From Glycomyces luteolus (GTDB lineage: Bacteria > Actinomycetota > Actinomycetes > Mycobacteriales > Micromonosporaceae), in the NCBI RefSeq assembly GCF_027622875.1, contig NZ_JAPZVP010000007.1, positions 124,001 through 188,000 on the forward strand: a DNA stretch of 64,000 bases. The letters are read 5' to 3'. Both the position numbers and the translations under genes were made by a program. Under the pieces are notes generated by a model, which made no database searches, was not told the DNA's origin, and was given only the letters and a program-made list of their open reading frames with translations. The first letter of the stretch is position 1. Each line of letters begins with the position of its first letter. Shown here piece by piece: positions 53,005 through 60,870 of the stretch.

Positions 53005-53475
53005 TTACTGGCTCTCGCCGAAGTCCTCAGGCGTGACGTCTTCGAGGAACTCGCGGAACTTCTCCACCTCGTCCTCCTGGGTGTCGGGGAGGACCACCCC
53101 GGCTTCGTCGAGGACGGCGTCGGCGCACCAGATCGGGGCCTCGGCCCGCAGTGCGAGCGCGATCGCGTCGGAGGATCGGGAGGAGACGCGGGTGCGCCCG
53201 TCGAGCACGAGCTCGGCGAAGTAGACCGTGTCGCGCAGTTCGGTGATCTCGACCGAGGTGAGGGTGACGTCGAGCGCGTCGAGCACGTCCCGCATGAGGT
53301 CGTGGGTGAGCGGACGGGAGAGCTGCACGTCCTGCTGCTGGTAGGCGATCGCGGCGGCCTCGACGGTCCCGATCCAGATCGGCAGGTACCGGTGGCCTTC
53401 GGTCTCCTTGAGCAGGACCACCGGCTGGTTGCTCGGGAGTTCCACCCGGACCCCGACCACGGTCATCATCCGCAC
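53005..53475 (-). CDS. Bifunctional nuclease family protein (DUF151/BFN)
   Basis: 156 residues. 'GVRVELPSNQPVVLLKETEGHRYLPIWIGTVEAAAIAYQQQ' followed by 'DVLDALDVTLTSVEITELRDTVYFAELVLDGRTRVSSRSSDAIALALRAEAPIW' is the DUF151 fold. The best start is GTG 53475, because GGAGG is well placed; ATG 53469 is the alternative. Named after a plant DNase/RNase; its bacterial role is unknown. Conserved in the same place next to garA and merR in actinobacteria (Rv1829). Confidence 0.92.
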   Translation of the reverse strand: MRMMTVVGVRVELPSNQPVVLLKETEGHRYLPIWIGTVEAAAIAYQQQDVQLSRPLTHDLMRDVLDALDVTLTSVEITELRDTVYFAELVLDGRTRVSSRSSDAIALALRAEAPIWCADAVLDEAGVVLPDTQEDEVEKFREFLEDVTPEDFGESQ

Positions 53476-53609
53476 CGGTCCGCCTCCAACGGGTCGCCTG
53501 TTCCTGGAACGGACCCGCACCGGGTTGGCCCCGGGCGGGTCCTCGAGACTCTCAGCCTACTCGCGGTCGGCGTCCGCGGGGCGGTCGCCGGGGGTCCGAG
53601 CGGGCGCGG

Positions 53610-54047
53610 TCAGGCCGCGTTGAGTTTGGGGCCGCTGACGAACACGAGGCGGAACTTGCCGATCTGGACCTCGTCGCCGTTGCCCAGGCCCGCGGTCTCC
53701 ACCCGCTCGCGGTTCACGTACGTGCCGTTGAGGCTGCCCACGTCGCGGACGGTGAATCCGGCCGCGTCGCGATGAAATTCGGCGTGTCGCCGCGAGACGG
53801 TCACGTCATCGAGGAAGATGTCGGAATCGGGGTGCCGCCCGGAGGTGGTCACCTCCTGGTTGAGCAGGAAGCGCGCGCCCGCGTTCGGCCCGCGGCGGAC
53901 GAGCAGCAGTGCGGTCCCCGCGGGAAGCGAGCTCGCCAGGTTCGCGGCGTTCGTCTCCGCGTCGACCTCGCCGCTCTCCTGGAGAGCGGACAGGTTCATC
54001 GTGGCCGTCACATCCGGCGGAGGGAACTCGTCATTCGAACGCGTCAT
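53610..54047 (-). CDS. garA: FHA-domain regulator GarA/OdhI
   Basis: 145 residues. The FHA domain covers about 70-140: 'GRHPDSDIFLDDVTVSRRHAEF', 'VRDVGSLNGTYVNRERV' and 'GDEVQIGKFRLVF', almost identical to mycobacterial GarA. GarA/OdhI binds and inhibits 2-oxoglutarate dehydrogenase and acts on glutamate enzymes until a Ser/Thr kinase phosphorylates an ETT motif in the N-terminus. Here the N-terminus reads 'PPDVTATMNLSALQE', with no ETT, so regulation may differ. ATG start with AAGGTGG upstream. Between gcvH and the BFN gene. Confidence 0.93.
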   Translation of the reverse strand: MTRSNDEFPPPDVTATMNLSALQESGEVDAETNAANLASSLPAGTALLLVRRGPNAGARFLLNQEVTTSGRHPDSDIFLDDVTVSRRHAEFHRDAAGFTVRDVGSLNGTYVNRERVETAGLGNGDEVQIGKFRLVFVSGPKLNAA

Positions 54048-54081
54048 GGATTGCCACCTTCTACAAGTCTGGACCCTCTGG

Positions 54082-54459
54082 TCACTCCGTAAGCTTCGCA
54101 TACGCACCGGCGTCGAGCAAAGCAGTGAGCGAGCCGGCATCCTCGACTTCGATGTCGAACATCCAGCCCGCCGCATAGGGGTCGCTGTTCACCAATTCCG
54201 GGGATTCCGACAATTCGTCATTGCACGAAAGAATCTTACCGGTCAACGGAGCGTACACGTCGGAGACGCTCTTGGTCGACTCGACTTCGCCGACCACCGC
54301 TCCCGCCCGAACCTCGGTGCCTGCCTCCGGGAGCTGGACGAATACGACATCGCCGAGCGCGTTCTGAGCGAAGTCGGTGATGCCGATGCGGACGATGTTC
54401 GCGCCCCGCTCCTCGACCCACTCGTGCTCCGCGGTGTAACGCAGTTGCTCCGGAATCAC
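54082..54459 (-). CDS. gcvH: Glycine cleavage system H protein
   Basis: 125 residues, GTG start with GGGAG six to seven bases upstream. 'RYTAEHEWVEERGANIVRIGITDFAQNALGDVVFVQLPEAGTEV' and 'VGEVESTKSVSDVYAPLTGKIL' with the lipoyl Lys63 are diagnostic. It carries the aminomethyl group between GcvP, GcvT and Lpd. It is directly followed by garA with a 34-base gap, so the two are probably cotranscribed. gcvT and lpd are outside the window. Confidence 0.96.
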   Translation of the reverse strand: MIPEQLRYTAEHEWVEERGANIVRIGITDFAQNALGDVVFVQLPEAGTEVRAGAVVGEVESTKSVSDVYAPLTGKILSCNDELSESPELVNSDPYAAGWMFDIEVEDAGSLTALLDAGAYAKLTE

Positions 54460-54575
54460 CTGGCGCTCCCCTCTTGGAAACCCCGCCGCGCGGCGGGTCG
54501 GACGATCATGACCGTATCGCCCGGGCCCGGGCCGCCTGCGGCGGGGCCGCGGCTCGTGATCATCGGCGCGCGGCC

Positions 54576-55184
54576 CTACGCGGGCACGCTCGGCTGCGGG
54601 CGGGGCGCGCGCATCACACGAGCGGCCTGCCTCAGGTAGACCACCGCCGCGAGCCAGTACAGGCCCAGACCCCACCACGCCAGGGCCCACCCCAGCGGAG
54701 TCGCCCACGCGTCCGCATCGGCCACCAGACCGGCGATGACGAGCACCGGGAACGACATGAACACCATCGCCGTCGCGCACTTGCCGAGGAAATGCACCTG
54801 CGGCGGCGCGTACCCGTGCCAGCGCAGCACGACCACCATCGACACCATGACCGCGTCCCGCAGCAGCACCACGGCCGCGAACAGCCATGGCAGCAGACCC
54901 AGGAACGTGAGCATGAGCAGCGAGGAGAGGATGTAGAGCCGGTCGACGAACGGGTCGAGCAGCCGCCCGAGCTTCGAGACCTGGCCCAGGCGCCGGGCCA
55001 GCTGCCCGTCGACCCAGTCGGTGCCGCCGCCGACGGCGAGGATGATCGCGGCCTGCCAGTAGTACTGGGTGGCCAGCAGGAGGTAGCACACCAGCGGGAT
55101 GCCGAGGAGGCGCACGGCCGTGACCAGGTTGGGCCATGTCCACACGCCCCAACCGGGGAGCGGCGCTGCTGCTGGTTTGCTCAA
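54576..55184 (-). CDS. CDP-alcohol phosphatidyltransferase (PgsA-like)
   Basis: 202 residues from TTG 55184, with GAGAGGA five bases upstream. The family motif is complete near residue 60: 'DWVDGQLARRLGQVSKLGRLLDPFVDR' (D-G-x2-A-R-x8-G-x3-D-x3-D). Several membrane helices follow. In M. tuberculosis the gene at this place is pgsA2. Substrates may be glycerol phosphate or another alcohol. Membrane-bound phospholipid synthesis. Two DUF881 genes that normally follow in actinobacteria are missing here. Confidence 0.88.
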   Translation of the reverse strand: MSKPAAAPLPGWGVWTWPNLVTAVRLLGIPLVCYLLLATQYYWQAAIILAVGGGTDWVDGQLARRLGQVSKLGRLLDPFVDRLYILSSLLMLTFLGLLPWLFAAVVLLRDAVMVSMVVVLRWHGYAPPQVHFLGKCATAMVFMSFPVLVIAGLVADADAWATPLGWALAWWGLGLYWLAAVVYLRQAARVMRAPRPQPSVPA

Positions 55185-55542
55185 GGCGGTCCTCTCGGCG
55201 GGGCCCGTGTCGCCGCGCGACTGCGGTCGCGGCGACGCGTGTCCTGGGTCGGTCTCCTCTCGCCGGCCGGTGCGGCGGGCGGTTCCGAATACTCTGCCAG
55301 TCCGGTTCGGTGGGTGTATCTGGATTCTAACCGGAGGCTCCGACACGCGTACCGCCGAATTTGCGCCCCGCCGCAAGGGCCGCCCGGCGCATTCGACCGA
55401 GGCCGCCCGAGCTGGCACCCCGAATCGTGCCTCCATTGAGGACTCCACCGGTGCCGGGGGCACCCGGAAAACGTGACAGGAAACAACCCCGAGCCAGCCC
55501 GTGCGGGCCGGCCCGGCACACCACGACACTCCAACCCGGCCG
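55185..55542. other. 358-base intergenic stretch, no gene seen
   Basis: Frames here are short and show no motif. GATTCTAACC near 55323 and GTGTATC suggest promoter sequence for the pgsA-like gene. Composition is slightly less G/C-biased than coding DNA. No repeats were noticed. Confidence 0.5.
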
Positions 55543-56151
55543 CTAGACCTCCCGCCGCGCCTCCTCCTCACGCGCGATCCGACGCCGCCGCACTGCCACC
55601 GCCGCACCCACCAGGCACCCGCTCATCGGCACCACCAGCAGCCACAGCGCCCACGCGCACACCGCCAGCACCGCCACCCCGCCCAGCAGCACGCCCGTAC
55701 CCGACACGTCCCCGCGCGCCTCCTCCAGCGCACCCGCCGACAGCGACCGCCACCGCACACCCGGCACCCACGCCGCCGCCGCCCGCAGCAGCACCGCCGC
55801 CGCCAGACCCGCCACCGCAAACGTCGCCAAAGCGAACCCCGGACGACCCGGCACCCCCTCCTGCGCCAGCACCAGCAGATTCAGCCCCAACAGCAGCCCG
55901 GCACCGACCACCGCCAGACCCGCACGCCACGACTCCCGCCATGCGACACGGAAATCCGCCCAGAAACCGCCCCACCCCGACGACTCGCCATCGACATAGG
56001 CCGCCACATGCCGCGCCCCCGCAGCCAGCGCCGCAGGCACCGTCACCACCGGCAACGCCGCCAACACCACCCACACACCGGTCAGCAGGCACTCGGCCAA
56101 GAGCGCGAACCCCTCACCGAACGCCTGCCGCCTACCAGCCGCGGACGCCAC
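55543..56151 (-). CDS. DUF624 (YesL-like) membrane protein
   Basis: 202 residues, GTG start one base after the permease stop. Hydrophobic segments at about 20-45, 75-95, 105-125 and 155-185. 'CLLTGVWVVLAALPVVTVPAALAAGARHVAAYVDGESSGWGGFWADFRVAWRESW' resembles YesL/DUF624 proteins, which are encoded beside sugar ABC transporters. Last gene of the transporter operon. Role unknown, probably in transporter assembly or regulation. Confidence 0.8.
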   Translation of the reverse strand: MASAAGRRQAFGEGFALLAECLLTGVWVVLAALPVVTVPAALAAGARHVAAYVDGESSGWGGFWADFRVAWRESWRAGLAVVGAGLLLGLNLLVLAQEGVPGRPGFALATFAVAGLAAAVLLRAAAAWVPGVRWRSLSAGALEEARGDVSGTGVLLGGVAVLAVCAWALWLLVVPMSGCLVGAAVAVRRRRIAREEEARREV

Positions 56152-56152
56152 G

Positions 56153-57043
56153 CTAACCCTTCACACCCGACGTCGCGATCCCCTTGATCAGGAACTTCTG
56201 GAACACCAGGAAGAACAACACCACCGGAACCAGCGACAGCAACGTCATCGCCATCATCCCGCCGTAATTCGACACCGCCTCAGTGTTGTTGTACGACTGC
56301 AGCAACCGCGGCAGCGGGAACTTCTCGATCTCATGCAGATAGATCAACGGCCCCATGAAATCGTTCCACGACCAGATGAACGTGAAAATCGACGACGTCA
56401 CGATCGCCGGACGCAGCAACGGCAGCATGATCGAGAAGAAGATCCGGAAATGCCCCGCACCATCGATCGTCGCCGCCTGATCCAACTCACGCGGAATACC
56501 CCGCAAGAACTGCACGTACATGAACACGAAGAACGCATCCAACCCCAAGAACTTCCCGATCACGAGCGGAAAGATCGTGTTCACCACATCCATCTCAGAG
56601 AAGATCAGGTACTGCGGAATCAACATCACCTGACCCGGCAGCAGCAGCGTCGCGATCACCACCGCGAACATCGCCTTCCGCCCCGGAAACTCCAGCCGCC
56701 CAAGCGCATACGCCGTGATCGAACACGACGCCAGAATCCCCACCACCGACAACGCCGCGATCACGAACGAGTTCCAGAAGAACCGCCACAGCGGCACCCC
56801 CGCCATCCCGTCGAACGCGCTGGCGAAGTGCTCCCACGTGATGGAGGTGGGGATGGGCGAGATGCTGGTGAGGATGTCGGCGTTGGGTTTGACGGCGGCC
56901 GTCAGGACCCAGAACGCCGGGTAGAGCACGACCACGAGGACGGCCAGGAGCGCGAGGTGCCAGATCACGGATTTGGCGCGCGCGCCCGCGGTGCGCTTCT
57001 TGCGCGCGATCACGCGCGGCTCGGTGGCGGTGGTGGCGGTCAT
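56153..57043 (-). CDS. Carbohydrate ABC transporter permease (MalG/UgpE-like)
   Basis: 296 residues, ATG with GGGGGAGG upstream. Six membrane helices; the EAA loop that docks on the ATPase is 'ELDQAATIDGAGHFRIFFSIMLPLLRP' near 205. The N-terminal 'YPAFWVLTAAVKPNADIL' is typical of CUT1-class permeases. It overlaps the other permease gene by four bases. Together with 57040-58029 it forms the channel. The operon has no ATPase gene, so a shared one (such as MsiK) must be used. Confidence 0.93.
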   Translation of the reverse strand: MTATTATEPRVIARKKRTAGARAKSVIWHLALLAVLVVVLYPAFWVLTAAVKPNADILTSISPIPTSITWEHFASAFDGMAGVPLWRFFWNSFVIAALSVVGILASCSITAYALGRLEFPGRKAMFAVVIATLLLPGQVMLIPQYLIFSEMDVVNTIFPLVIGKFLGLDAFFVFMYVQFLRGIPRELDQAATIDGAGHFRIFFSIMLPLLRPAIVTSSIFTFIWSWNDFMGPLIYLHEIEKFPLPRLLQSYNNTEAVSNYGGMMAMTLLSLVPVVLFFLVFQKFLIKGIATSGVKG

Positions 57044-58029
57044 CGGTTGTCCTCCCCCGCGTAGTAGACGAGGTTCTTGGCGGCGCGGAACATGATCAGC
57101 GTGACCACGCCGACGGCGAGCACGAGCATCCACGCCCACGCCGAGGCGTAGCCCATCCGCAGGTCCACGAACGCGAGCGCGTAGATGCGGACGGTGTAGA
57201 ACAGGGTCGACCAGGCCGGGCCGCCGGCGGTGCCGCCGATGATGAACGCGGGCCCGAACAGTTGGAACGCGTGCACGGTCTCCATGAGCACGTTGAAGAA
57301 GATCACCGGGGAGAGCATCGGGATCGTGATGTGCACGAACCGGTGCCATCTGCCCGCTCCGTCCACTTCGGCCGCCTCGTAGAGCTCGCTGGGGACCTGC
57401 AGGAGCCCGGCCATGAAGATGACCATGGGCGCGCCGAAGGTCCACACCGACAGCAGCACCAGCATGAGGATGGACACCGACGGGTTGCCGATGAACCCGC
57501 CGCCTTCCCACCCGAACCAGGACATGAACTGGTCCTGGGGACCGCCGCCGGAGAACAGGGCCTTCCAGACGATCGCGATGCCGACGCTCATGGCGATGAG
57601 CGAGGGCATGTAGAACGCCGCCCGGTAGAACCCGATGCCCCGCCGCGACTGCGTCAGCAGCATCGCCACCGCGAGGGAGGCGATGAGCTTCAGCGGCACG
57701 GCCAGGAGCACGTACAGGAGGGTCACCTTGACCGCCCGGCCGAACATCGGGTCCTCGAACATCGCCGTGTAGTTCGCCATGCCGACCCAGTCGCCGCCCA
57801 GCAGCAGGTGGTAGTCGGTGAACGAGAGGTACAGCGACCACAGCATCGGACCGACGGTGAAGACGAGCGACCCGATGATCCAGGGGGTCATGAAGGTGTA
57901 GCCGACGAGCCGCTCGCCGCGGCGGGAGATGGGGGCGCGGCGCTTGGCCGCCCCCCGGCTCCCGCCCGCGGGCGGCGCTTCGGCCCCTGTCGCCGCGGGT
58001 GGCGCGGTCGTTGAGGGTGAAGCTGACAC
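57040..58029 (-). CDS. Carbohydrate ABC transporter permease (MalF/UgpA-like)
   Basis: 329 residues. A Pro/Ala-rich cytoplasmic N-terminus of about 40 residues is followed by six helices; 'TPWIIGSLVFTVGPMLWSLYLSFTDY' is the first, and the EAA loop is 'ELYEAAEVDGAGRWHRFVHITIPMLSP' near 215. Stop overlaps the next start (ATGA). Position after the binding-protein gene fits the CUT1 sugar importer arrangement. Given the adjoining catabolic genes, L-rhamnose or a rhamnoside is the probable cargo. Confidence 0.93.
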   Translation of the reverse strand: MSASPSTTAPPAATGAEAPPAGGSRGAAKRRAPISRRGERLVGYTFMTPWIIGSLVFTVGPMLWSLYLSFTDYHLLLGGDWVGMANYTAMFEDPMFGRAVKVTLLYVLLAVPLKLIASLAVAMLLTQSRRGIGFYRAAFYMPSLIAMSVGIAIVWKALFSGGGPQDQFMSWFGWEGGGFIGNPSVSILMLVLLSVWTFGAPMVIFMAGLLQVPSELYEAAEVDGAGRWHRFVHITIPMLSPVIFFNVLMETVHAFQLFGPAFIIGGTAGGPAWSTLFYTVRIYALAFVDLRMGYASAWAWMLVLAVGVVTLIMFRAAKNLVYYAGEDNR

Positions 58030-58050
58030 GGTGAAGGTTCCTAACGGTGG

Positions 58051-59346
58051 TTACTGCTCGTTGGCCAGGAGGGTCTCGGCCTCGGTGAAGAACAGCTCGG
58101 CCGCCTCGACCGGGGTCATCTCGGCGTACTGCACCTGCTGGTACAGCTCACCGAACTTGACCTCGATCGCGCCGGTCGCGGCCGGCGGGGCCGGCGGTGG
58201 CGTGGTCAGGTACTGCGAGACGGACGCTTCGTAGTCGATGACCGCCTGCGAGGCCGCGTCGAGCTCGACGTTCGCCAGACCGGCGTTGGTGGCCGGGATG
58301 CCGCGGCTGGTGCCCAGGATCGCGATAGCCTCCGGGTCGCCCAGGAGGAAGTCGATGAGCTTCGCCGACGCCTCCGCCTGCTCGGTCGCAGCCGAGATCA
58401 CGAACTGCATCGAGGGCTTGAGGTACAGGCCCAGGTTGTTCGGGTCCAGCGTGGGCGGCGCGGCCAGCGCCAGCGTGCCGCCGTTGGCCTCCACGGTCGG
58501 CGAGAAGCCGGGCATGAAGTTGTCCCAGCCGATCTCGGAGGCGAGCAGATCCTGGACGAGGCCGCCCTCGACCCACTCGACCGTCGTCGCGACCGGCGGG
58601 ACGTCGCCGGCGGCGTACAGCGCCGCGGTGGTCTGCCACCATTCGGCGAGCTTCGCCTGGTCGAACGCGAGGGCCTTGCCGTCCTCGGTGTAGAACGAAC
58701 CGCCCTGCTGGCGCAACCACAGCTCCATGAAGTGGTACTGCCCGGCCCAGTCGCCGCCGCCCCACTTGCCTTCGCCGAGCCCGGCAGTGACCTTGGCGAT
58801 GTCGGCCGCGTACGCGTCCCAGCTGTAGCCGGGGGCGGGAGCGGCGACGCCGTGCGCCTCGAACCAGTCCGAGCGGTAGATCAGGCCGAGGGTGTTGCCC
58901 GCGGCAGGGACGGCGATGAGCTTGCCGTCGAGCTTGGCGGTCTCGAGGAAGCCCTCGCGGAAGTCGTCGGTCTTGACCACGCCTTCGAGGGGCAGCAGCA
59001 GTCCGGTCGTGCCGAACTGGCGCAGCCGCGAGTAGTCCATCTGGAACACGTCGGGAAGGTCCTGCGAGGCCATGCGGCCGGTCATGCCCTCCCAGTAGGT
59101 CGGGAAGTCCGCGAAGTTCGTCTGGACCTTGATGCCCTCGTTCTTGGACATGAAGAGGTTGACGGCCTCGGTGGTGATCTCGGCGCGAGCGTCGTCGCCC
59201 CACCATTCGAAGCTGATCTCGACCGGGTCGTCGGCGGTGCCGGCCGGGCCGTCCTCACCGCAGGCGGCGGCAGCGGCGAGCACAGCGGTAGCCGAAGCAC
59301 CGGTGAGGAGTGAACGGCGCCGGAGACCGTGGGGGTTGCGCATCAT
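58051..59346 (-). CDS. Sugar-binding lipoprotein of the ABC importer
   Basis: 431 residues. 'RRRSLLTGASATAVLAAAAACG' is a twin-arginine-type lipoprotein signal with Cys near 29. The mature part fits the family 1 extracellular solute-binding proteins: 'ISFEWWGDDARAEITTEAVNLFMSKNEGIKVQTNFADFPTYWEGM', 'LPDVFQMDYSRLRQF', 'LIAVPAAGNTLGLIYRSDWF'. Trp-rich sugar contacts are plausible. ATG 59346 with AAGGAG nine bases upstream; TATAAG just before that site may be a -10 element. Confidence 0.92.
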   Translation of the reverse strand: MMRNPHGLRRRSLLTGASATAVLAAAAACGEDGPAGTADDPVEISFEWWGDDARAEITTEAVNLFMSKNEGIKVQTNFADFPTYWEGMTGRMASQDLPDVFQMDYSRLRQFGTTGLLLPLEGVVKTDDFREGFLETAKLDGKLIAVPAAGNTLGLIYRSDWFEAHGVAAPAPGYSWDAYAADIAKVTAGLGEGKWGGGDWAGQYHFMELWLRQQGGSFYTEDGKALAFDQAKLAEWWQTTAALYAAGDVPPVATTVEWVEGGLVQDLLASEIGWDNFMPGFSPTVEANGGTLALAAPPTLDPNNLGLYLKPSMQFVISAATEQAEASAKLIDFLLGDPEAIAILGTSRGIPATNAGLANVELDAASQAVIDYEASVSQYLTTPPPAPPAATGAIEVKFGELYQQVQYAEMTPVEAAELFFTEAETLLANEQ

Positions 59347-59372
59347 CGTTGATTGCTCCTTCTTATAAGAGG

Positions 59373-59394
59373 GGTCCCGCCCCAGGGGCGGGCC
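59373..59394. terminator. Hairpin between rhaB and the transporter operon
   Basis: GGTCCCGCCCC and GGGGCGGGCC face each other with one bulged base and a very tight loop. It lies between the rhaB stop and the binding-protein start, both on the minus strand, so it could act as a weak terminator or attenuator that lets the transporter be expressed separately. Confidence 0.55.
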
Positions 59395-59427
59395 TTCGGG
59401 ATGTATTGAGTTCGCTTGCGCCGCTTG

Positions 59428-60870
59428 TCAGGCGACGCAGGTCGGGAACCGCGCCGCCGCGCTTCCCCAGGGCGTCTCGGGCCCCCGGGGATCGAAGCGG
59501 CGCGGACGGGCGGAGGCGCGGGCGACCGCGCGGCGCGCCGCGGGCCCCGGCGCGATCAGGCCGAGCGCCTGGGCCTGCACGAGGGCGTTGCCCAAGGCGG
59601 TGGCCTCGTCGGGCCCGGCCAGCACGGGCCGGCCGGTGGCGTCGGCGGTCAACTGGCACAGCAGCGCGTTGTTCGCGCCGCCGCCGACGATGTGGATCGT
59701 TTCGACCGCTTCCCCGGTGAGCTCCTCCAGCGCGGCGACCGCGCGGCGGTGGGCCAGCGCCAGCGAATCGAGCACGCACGCCGCGACCTCGACCGGGGAC
59801 TCGGGGATTGGCTGCCCGGTCTCGGCGCAGTACGCGCGGATCCGCGCGGGCATGTCGCCGGGATCGGCGAACCGGCCGTCGTCGGGGTCGACGACCGACC
59901 GCAGCCGCTCGGCCTTCGCGGCCTCGGCCAGCAGCGCGGCGAGCTCGATGTCGAGACCCTGCGCGCGCCAGGCGATGACCGACTCGCTGAGCAGCCACAG
60001 CCCGGCCACGTTGCGCAGGAACCGGATCGAACCGTCCGCTCCCCGCTCGTTCGTGAACCCCGCCTCGAGCGCCGCGACCCCCGTGATCGGCTCGTCGCGT
60101 TCGACGCCGACGAGCGACCACGTGCCGCACGAGATATAGGCGGCCCGGTCCCCCTCGTACGGGACGGCCGCGACCGCCGCGGCGGTGTCATGGCTGGCCG
60201 TCGCGACCACCTTGGCCGACAAGGCGAGCCCGGTCGCCGCGGCGACCTCGGGCAGCACCGGCCCCAGCACCGTCCCGGTCGGCGTGACCGGACCCAGCAG
60301 CCCCAGGTCGAGGCCGAGCCTGCCCGCCAGATCCGCCGACCAGTCGCCGGTGGCCAGGTCGATCAGCCCGGTCGTGGAGGCGTTCGTCGCCTCCCAGGCC
60401 GGGACGCCCGAGAGCCAGTACCCGATGAGGTCCGGAATCAGCAGGGCCCGGTGGGCGCTGGCGGTCTCGGCGGCGAGTTGGAAGATCGTGTTGAACGGCT
60501 GGGGTTGGATGCCGGTGGCCGCGAAGAGGTCGGCGGCGCCGACCTGTTCGAGGGCTTTGGTCTTGGCGGCGGCGTTGCGGTTGTCGCGGTAGCAGACGGG
60601 GTTGGCGGCCAGGTGGCCGTCGTGGCCGATGAGGCCGTAGTCGACCGCCCAGGAGTCCACGCCGATCGCGGCGGCGTCGCCGGCGGCGCGCAGGCCCTCG
60701 AGGATGCCGGACCACAGGCCGAGCACGTCCCAGTAGAGGCGTCCGCGCACGTTGACGGCGCGGTTGGGGAACCGGGCGGTCTCGGTGAGGTCGATCCGGT
60801 CCCCGCGCACGTGCGCGGCCATGACGCGGCCGGAGGACGCGCCGAGGTCGACGGCGGCCAGGAGCGTCAC
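59428..60870 (-). CDS. rhaB: Rhamnulokinase
   Basis: 480 residues. 'LLAAVDLGASSGRVMAAHV' opens the FGGY kinase fold; 'AIGVDSWAVDYGLI', 'CYRDNRNAAAKTKA', '[31 protein letters not shown]' and 'IHIVGGGANNALLCQLTADATGRPV' match RhaB. It phosphorylates L-rhamnulose at C1. GTG start overlapping the rhaEW stop (GTGA), so the two are coupled. Confidence 0.94.
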   Translation of the reverse strand: MTLLAAVDLGASSGRVMAAHVRGDRIDLTETARFPNRAVNVRGRLYWDVLGLWSGILEGLRAAGDAAAIGVDSWAVDYGLIGHDGHLAANPVCYRDNRNAAAKTKALEQVGAADLFAATGIQPQPFNTIFQLAAETASAHRALLIPDLIGYWLSGVPAWEATNASTTGLIDLATGDWSADLAGRLGLDLGLLGPVTPTGTVLGPVLPEVAAATGLALSAKVVATASHDTAAAVAAVPYEGDRAAYISCGTWSLVGVERDEPITGVAALEAGFTNERGADGSIRFLRNVAGLWLLSESVIAWRAQGLDIELAALLAEAAKAERLRSVVDPDDGRFADPGDMPARIRAYCAETGQPIPESPVEVAACVLDSLALAHRRAVAALEELTGEAVETIHIVGGGANNALLCQLTADATGRPVLAGPDEATALGNALVQAQALGLIAPGPAARRAVARASARPRRFDPRGPETPWGSAAARFPTCVA

